Shown: in pieces, positions 6,486-11,176 of the stretch | Layout: every line of letters begins with the position of its first letter | How positions within the stretch are numbered: the stretch's first letter is position 1 | Source of the DNA: DASXMX01 sp036794395 | GTDB taxonomy: Bacteria > Planctomycetota > Phycisphaerae > Tepidisphaerales > Tepidisphaeraceae | Length of the DNA stretch: 11,176 nucleotides | Direction of reading: 5' to 3' | Assembly (NCBI GenBank): GCA_036794395.1 | Contig: DAIRGS010000237.1 | Coordinates: 1-11,176, forward strand | Position numbers and translations under genes: made by a program | The notes under the pieces: model-generated | The model's input: only the letters and a program-made list of their open reading frames with translations | What the model was told of the DNA's origin: nothing | The model's database searches: none

Positions 6486-8975
6486 TCACGGATTTACGCC
6501 GCCCTGTTCGATGGCGTGGCGGAGGATGTCCAGGGTGCTTCCGGTGCCTTTGAAGAGATCTTCGGGGAATTTGCGGTAGCCGGCGATGTCATTGTAGATG
6601 ATGACTTCGTTGTAGGTGTTGAGATCCATTCCCGCGAGGTATTGAAGGCGGAGGTTGCGGTCGCGGTTGATCTGGGCGCCGGTGAGCCAGGGAGCCAGGT
6701 CTTTAGCGCGGCCGCCGTATGTGGCGAGCAGGTCGATAATGGAGGGGAAGCCGACTTCGCGGATGGAGCGACGCACGTTGGCGTTTTCAGGGGAGTTGTA
6801 GCGTTTAGTGAGGGCATCGACGTCAATTTTGAGCGGTGCGACCTGGCCGAGCAGGACGATGTCGTAGCCTTTGCCTTTTTCGTCGTTGCTCCAGATGGTG
6901 CCGTTGGGGAAGACTTCGAAGAAAGTGGCGATCTGGCTTTTGACGGCTGCGGCGTTGCTCTCGTAGAGGGGAACCCACTGGGTGACGATTCCGCCGGGGG
7001 CGAGATGGCGTTTGCACAGATCGAAATACTCTTTGGTGTAGAGGGTGGCAGCGCCTTTCATCCAGGGGTTGATGGGGTCGGAGGTGATGATGTCGTACGT
7101 TTGGCTGGTGGTGAGGACGTAATGGCGGGCGTCATCGAAGAAAATTTCGACGTGGGGATCGTTGACGACGTTGTAGTTTTCTCTGGCGAAATAGGTGGAG
7201 ACGACTGTCGGGATCAGAGGCTCGATTTCGCAGATGGTTTCGTGCTGGAGCGCGGGGTGAAGGAGGAACGAGCCGGCGGTGACGCCCGCTCCGCAACCTA
7301 CAACCAGAACGCGGGCGGGGTTGGGATGCAGAAGCGCGGGAATGTGCCCGAGCATGCGTTGAAGGCGCATGTCCTGGGGCTCGGACGAGGCTTCAACTTT
7401 TCCGGCGACGTGGAAGTAGCGGGTGCCTTCGAGCTGGCCGGTAACGGCGACGGAGGAATTCATCCCTTCACCGACGTAAAGCATGTTGCTTTCTCCGTTA
7501 ACCATCAGGCTGCGGCCCCAGGCGACCAGGCCGCTGGATACTGGGAGCACGTGATAGATCAGAAATGGGACGATCGTAACACCGATGAGCAGAGCGAAAG
7601 TCCAGGCGAGGCGCGAGGCTATCGCCCGTCGGGGTGCGGCATCCGTGAGGCCGGCGAAGAGGAGCGGCGCGAGGGCCAGTATTGCCGCGATGCAGGCCAC
7701 CGCGATCAGAACGCGCTGGGAACCCTGTGAACCCATTGCCGGCATGATGATCATGCTGAACGTAACAGCGCCGAGAATCGCGCCCAGCGTATTGGCGGCG
7801 TAGACGCCTCCAACGAGGCGGCCGGGGTCTTGATTGTCGCGCGTGGCTGCGGCGGCAAGGGCGAGAGGGAAGCTGGCGCCCCACAGCAAAGTAGCGGGGA
7901 AGATGGCCCAGATGCAGCGCATCAGGTCGAGTTGGAAATTGAACCAGATGTTCTGTGAAAGCATTGGATTGATGGGCCAATAAGGCAGCGAGGCGGACAG
8001 CATGTAAGCCGTCCAGAAGATCGCGCCGGAGAGGAAAAGCTGGCAGAGCCCCAGCGCGACGCGCGGACGGGCGATGGTTTTGGCGGCAAATGCCCCAGCG
8101 CTGCTGCCGATGCCCAGGCCGACAAGGAAGACGGCAAGGATGATGGAGAACGTGTAGACGGTTCCGCCCAGCATGAGGGAGAGGAGACGGGTCCAGATGA
8201 CCTCAGCACCCAGGCCCGTGAAGCCTGACAGTGCGATCACGATGTAGATGAGAATCGGACCGCGGACGATCATTCCGGATTGAGTTTTCGAAATTGGGGA
8301 TGCGATATAATCGCGGGAAAACTTCGCGGCGAGAAGTCCGATGACGCCGACTACCGCATTAATGGCGACGGCCACGTAAGTGGTGATCGACATATCGAAC
8401 ACGCGGAGCAGATAGAAACCCGCCAGCAGGCAGCCGAAGACAGCGCCGGCAATGTTTCCGCCGTAGAAGAGGCCCATCCACGATATGCCTTCGCGGCTGG
8501 ACTGGACGTAGCGGGAGATCGCGGGCAGAGTCGCGCCCATAAGCAAGGTGGGCGGCAACAGACAGGCCGCGGCGACGACGGCGCGGAGCATGATGCTGGG
8601 CATGCCGTGGCCGACGCTGGCGACGTAGACGTGATTGACGAGTGGGATCAGGTACAGTTCAAGCAGACCAAATATGCCGATGCCCAATTCGAGGTAGGCA
8701 TAGACGCGCAATGGGTGACGAGCAGACGAGACCACGCGCGAGAGCGCCAGGCTGCCGATGCACATACCGCCCATGAAGGTGCCGAGCAGGACGCCCAGTG
8801 AGATAGCGGAGGAGCCGATCACGAGTTGGAGCATCTGGAACCAGACGATCTCGTAAATCAGCGCAGAACAACCGCTGCCGATGAAGAGCATCAGCAGCAG
8901 AGGACGGAGCGGTCGCGTATCAGGCGTCTGGATGGCCTGATCGGGCCGGGCGGCGGTTTTTTGGTGCACGGTCAT
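6486..8975 (-). CDS. Fused membrane / spermidine-synthase-like protein
   Basis: A protein of 829 residues in two halves. The N-terminal half has about 13 membrane helices, starting with LLLMLFIGSGCSALIYEIVW. The C-terminal half has the Rossmann-like domain of spermidine synthases: VLVVGCGAG (about residue 555), CEIEP, then DDARHY and TSDPINPW (about 625-635), followed by YTKEYFDLCKRHLAPGGIV. These loops in SpeE bind decarboxylated S-adenosylmethionine and putrescine, but the aspartate motif DSTDP is here TSDP, so the substrate is uncertain. Fused proteins of this type are common in Planctomycetota, Verrucomicrobia and Acidobacteriota and their true role is unknown. A 160-residue C-terminal extension follows. 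The start ATG 8975 is preferred; a TTG at 9071 adds 32 residues without support. The nucleotidyltransferase gene follows after 30 bases, and the divergent UbiD gene lies 152 bases away. Confidence 0.85.
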   Translation of the reverse strand: MTVHQKTAARPDQAIQTPDTRPLRPLLLMLFIGSGCSALIYEIVWFQMLQLVIGSSAISLGVLLGTFMGGMCIGSLALSRVVSSARHPLRVYAYLELGIGIFGLLELYLIPLVNHVYVASVGHGMPSIMLRAVVAAACLLPPTLLMGATLPAISRYVQSSREGISWMGLFYGGNIAGAVFGCLLAGFYLLRVFDMSITTYVAVAINAVVGVIGLLAAKFSRDYIASPISKTQSGMIVRGPILIYIVIALSGFTGLGAEVIWTRLLSLMLGGTVYTFSIILAVFLVGLGIGSSAGAFAAKTIARPRVALGLCQLFLSGAIFWTAYMLSASLPYWPINPMLSQNIWFNFQLDLMRCIWAIFPATLLWGASFPLALAAAATRDNQDPGRLVGGVYAANTLGAILGAVTFSMIIMPAMGSQGSQRVLIAVACIAAILALAPLLFAGLTDAAPRRAIASRLAWTFALLIGVTIVPFLIYHVLPVSSGLVAWGRSLMVNGESNMLYVGEGMNSSVAVTGQLEGTRYFHVAGKVEASSEPQDMRLQRMLGHIPALLHPNPARVLVVGCGAGVTAGSFLLHPALQHETICEIEPLIPTVVSTYFARENYNVVNDPHVEIFFDDARHYVLTTSQTYDIITSDPINPWMKGAATLYTKEYFDLCKRHLAPGGIVTQWVPLYESNAAAVKSQIATFFEVFPNGTIWSNDEKGKGYDIVLLGQVAPLKIDVDALTKRYNSPENANVRRSIREVGFPSIIDLLATYGGRAKDLAPWLTGAQINRDRNLRLQYLAGMDLNTYNEVIIYNDIAGYRKFPEDLFKGTGSTLDILRHAIEQGGVNP

Positions 8976-9127
8976 TGGTATCGTCTGGCGAGTGGATTCT
9001 TCCGAATCGGGACAGATTTGGCAACGAATTGCATAGCGAAAGCCACCGGGACTCTCGCGGGAGACTTGCAAAACCTCTCACGCCGGTTCATTGAGTTGCT
9101 TTGGCGGCGGTCTTAGGATCGGCGCGC
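8976..9127. promoter_or_regulatory. Divergent intergenic promoter region
   Basis: A 152-base gap separates two divergently transcribed starts, ATG 8975 leftward and ATG 9128 rightward. It must hold both promoters. I see no convincing -35/-10 pair or operator in it, apart from AGGA at 9115-9118 that serves the rightward gene. Confidence 0.4.
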
Positions 9128-10684
9128 ATGGCAGACACATTTCGGGATTTTATTAATGAGTTGGAACGTGAGGGGGAGTTGGCGCGGGTGAAGGCGCGGG
9201 TTTCGCCGACGCTTGAGATCGCGGCGGTGGCGGATCGGATGAGCAAATCGAAGGCGCCACACGGGCATAAGGAGCTGGATCGCTCGGCCGCGGCGGACTT
9301 GGGAGGGAAGGCTCTGCTGTTTGAGAATGTGGAAGGGTCGGAAATTCCCGTCGCGATCAACACGTTTGGCAGTTACTGGCGGGTGAACCTGGCGCTCGGA
9401 ACTGAGAACCTGAGCGCGCTGGCGGAGCGCGTGGGGCAGTTGGTGAAGCCGGAGATTCCGACGACGCTGATGGAGAAGATGAAGCGGCTGCCGGACTTGA
9501 TGAAGATGGCGAGCTTTCCGCCCAAGTCGGTGCGAAGCGGGATTTGCCAGCAGGTTGTGTTGGAGGGGGAGCAGGCGGATCTGGGGAAGCTGCCGATTAT
9601 TCAGTGCTGGCCGCTGGATGGGAATCTGGATAGCGGACAGGTATTTGATCGCGCCGCGGCGGCCGGGGTAAAGGAGCGCGGCACGGGGAAATACATAACA
9701 CTAGGTGGGATCTACACGAAGAATCCGGAAACGGGGGATCGGAACATCGGGATGTATCGGGTGCAGGTATTTGGGCCGCGTAAGTGCGCGATGCACTGGC
9801 ATATGCATCACGACGGGGCGCGGCATTTCAGGCTTTACCAGCATCGCGGGGAGCGGATGCCGCTGGCGATTGCGCTGGGCGGGGAATCGGTGATGCCTTA
9901 TGCCGCGACCGCACCACTCCCGCCGGGGATTGAGGAGTTGTTGTTTGCCGGGTTCCTCAATGGGCATGGGATTGAGCTGGTGACGTGCAAGACGATCGAC
10001 ATGGAAGTGCCGGCTAACTCCGAGATCGTCATTGAAGGATATGTCGATCCGACTGAAAAACTGATGGAAGGCCCGTTCGGCGACCACACCGGGTTTTACT
10101 CGCTGGCAGACTGGTACCCGGCGTTTCACGTGACGGCGATCACGCATCGAAGGGACCCCATTTATCCGACGACCATCGTGGGCAAGCCACCAATGGAGGA
10201 TTATTACCTGGGCAAGGCGACGGAGCGGATTTTCCTGCCGTTGCTGCGGATGCTTATTCCGGACATCGTGGATTACGCGCTGCCGATTTCGGGCGTGTTC
10301 CACAACTGCGCGTTCATCAAGATTCGCAAGGAATATCCGTTTCAGGCGCGCAGAGTCATGCACGCAATCTGGGGGGCGGGGCAGATGGCGTTTACGAAGT
10401 TCATCGTGGTGGTGGATGAGCACGTGAACGTTCACGATGAGCAGGATGTGCTGTTCCACCTCTTCAGCAATTGCGACCCGGCCCGGGACACAGAGATCGT
10501 CCACGGGCCGGTGGATATCCTGGATCATTCAAGCCCGGAATTGGGGGCCGGGAGCAAGATTGGATTCGATGCGACGGTGAAGATGCCGGCCGAGGGGAAA
10601 GTGCGGACGTGGCCGAAGGAACTGGGGTTTGACGAGGCGACGAAGCAGTTGGTGGAGAGGAGATGGAAGGAGTACGGGCTATAA
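9128..10684 (+). CDS. UbiD-family prenylated-FMN decarboxylase
   Basis: A 518-residue protein, full length for the UbiD family, which decarboxylates aromatic or unsaturated acids using prenylated FMN supplied by a UbiX enzyme. Visible family elements are DRNIGMYR (204-211) with the conserved N206 and R211, HWHMHHDGARH (223-233) for metal binding, GIEELLFAG (267-275), and EGPFGDHTGFYS (314-325), which supplies the acidic catalytic pair E314 and D319. The end has FDATVKMP near 480. Residue roles are assigned by comparison from memory. It could work in ubiquinone or menaquinone synthesis (UbiD or MqnL-like) or in degradation of aromatic compounds; no pathway partner or UbiX is nearby to decide. 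ATG 9128 is chosen because AGGA lies nine bases before it; an upstream TTG at 9101 is less likely. The next gene's ribosome binding site overlaps its stop. Confidence 0.9.
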   Translation: MADTFRDFINELEREGELARVKARVSPTLEIAAVADRMSKSKAPHGHKELDRSAAADLGGKALLFENVEGSEIPVAINTFGSYWRVNLALGTENLSALAERVGQLVKPEIPTTLMEKMKRLPDLMKMASFPPKSVRSGICQQVVLEGEQADLGKLPIIQCWPLDGNLDSGQVFDRAAAAGVKERGTGKYITLGGIYTKNPETGDRNIGMYRVQVFGPRKCAMHWHMHHDGARHFRLYQHRGERMPLAIALGGESVMPYAATAPLPPGIEELLFAGFLNGHGIELVTCKTIDMEVPANSEIVIEGYVDPTEKLMEGPFGDHTGFYSLADWYPAFHVTAITHRRDPIYPTTIVGKPPMEDYYLGKATERIFLPLLRMLIPDIVDYALPISGVFHNCAFIKIRKEYPFQARRVMHAIWGAGQMAFTKFIVVVDEHVNVHDEQDVLFHLFSNCDPARDTEIVHGPVDILDHSSPELGAGSKIGFDATVKMPAEGKVRTWPKELGFDEATKQLVERRWKEYGL

Positions 10685-10694
10685 GGAGGGCGCC

Positions 10695-11096
10695 ATGGAG
10701 AATGAACCGATCGAGTCAGTTGCGCAGCTGAAGGACCCGCAGACATACAAATTGATCGGGGCCGCGATGGAAGTACATCGGGTACTGGGACCCGGGTTTC
10801 TTGAAGCGGTCTATCGACAGGCGCTGCGCGTCGAGCTCGCGGCGCGGTCGGTTCCATTCGCTTGTGAAGTCGAACTTGTCATTGCCTACAAGGATGTGAA
10901 ACTCGATTGCAAATACAAAGCCGACTTCGTTTGCTACGGCGAGGTCCTGCTCGAATGTAAAGCACAGCGTCAGCTTGCGACCATCGATCGCGCGCAGGTC
11001 ATCAATTATCTCAAGGCTACAGGTTTCCGGAGAGCATTATTGATGAACTTCGGAGGTGTAACACTGGAATACGAACGGATTGTGGTCGGATATTGA
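10695..11096 (+). CDS. GxxExxY protein
   Basis: A 133-residue protein with the family signature GPGFLEAVYRQAL (32-44, G34-E37-Y40) and a following conserved core. The residues D77 and E87-x-K89, in KADFVCYGEVLLECKAQR, match the acidic D...ExK pattern of PD-(D/E)XK nuclease-like folds, and the conserved INYLKATG helix follows. GxxExxY proteins are widespread in bacteria and their function is not established. AAGGAGGG at 10683-10690 lies four bases before ATG 10695 and overlaps the end of the UbiD gene, so the two are translationally close-coupled and probably cotranscribed. The mate relation to UbiD is unexplained. The stop at 11096 is followed by no clear terminator. Confidence 0.88.
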   Translation: MENEPIESVAQLKDPQTYKLIGAAMEVHRVLGPGFLEAVYRQALRVELAARSVPFACEVELVIAYKDVKLDCKYKADFVCYGEVLLECKAQRQLATIDRAQVINYLKATGFRRALLMNFGGVTLEYERIVVGY

Positions 11097-11163
11097 TTGT
11101 CGGTCGAGCGTTACTTCGGTGGCATCGAAGAGATTTAACGTCGAGTAGAGAAGAGGCGCAGTC

Positions 11164-11176
11164 ATGTTTAGACCAA
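11164..11176 (+). CDS. Possible start of a further gene, cut by window end
   Basis: ATG 11164 is preceded by AGAAGAGG eight bases upstream, a fair ribosome binding site, and four codons (MFRP) are visible. Nothing can be said of the product. The stretch 11097-11163 holds no gene I can see. Confidence 0.2.

Noticed and set aside
6516..7730. Long rightward open frame of 404 codons
   Set aside because: It lies antisense to the fused synthase gene. Its product is acidic and low in complexity (runs of Gly, Asp, Val), as expected of a mirror frame in GC-rich coding DNA, and it has no family features.
9701..10528. Leftward open frame of 275 codons
   Set aside because: Antisense to the UbiD gene, whose conserved motifs lie in the sense frame; rich in Arg, His and Pro, typical of a shadow.

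Overview
The window looks like a bacterial chromosome segment, probably from the Planctomycetota or a neighbouring phylum (PVC group or Acidobacteriota). That is an inference from gene content: a DUF1573 envelope protein, a fused membrane spermidine-synthase-like protein, a GxxExxY protein and VapBC remnants. No RNA gene is visible that would settle the taxonomy. There is no rRNA, tRNA, CRISPR array or recognisable transposase.

Left edge (1-363): an intact VapB/Phd-type antitoxin gene overlaps, by ATGA, the first 15 codons of a VapC PIN-domain toxin. The toxin then stops resembling VapC. Middle (about 364-5790): an island with much lower GC than the right half of the window. It holds four leftward genes (frameshifted DUF1573 protein, cysteine-rich exported protein, exported protein with a C-terminal membrane anchor, polytopic PIG-V-like glycosyltransferase) and one rightward gene, a second PIG-V-like glycosyltransferase paralogous to the first. 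Every product carries a signal peptide or membrane segments, so the island appears devoted to the envelope. A working idea is surface-protein glycosylation and anchoring, but no function is proven.

The right edge of the island (5791-5854) carries a second, decayed copy of the vapB/vapC junction (57 of 66 aligned positions match the left copy), so the island is bracketed by direct repeats of a toxin-antitoxin junction.

Right part (5859-11096), GC-rich: a leftward pair (829-residue fused membrane/spermidine-synthase-like protein followed by an AbiEii-like nucleotidyltransferase) and a rightward pair (UbiD-family decarboxylase followed by a GxxExxY protein), divided by a 152-bp divergent promoter region. 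The last 80 bases hold no complete gene, only a possible start of another one.
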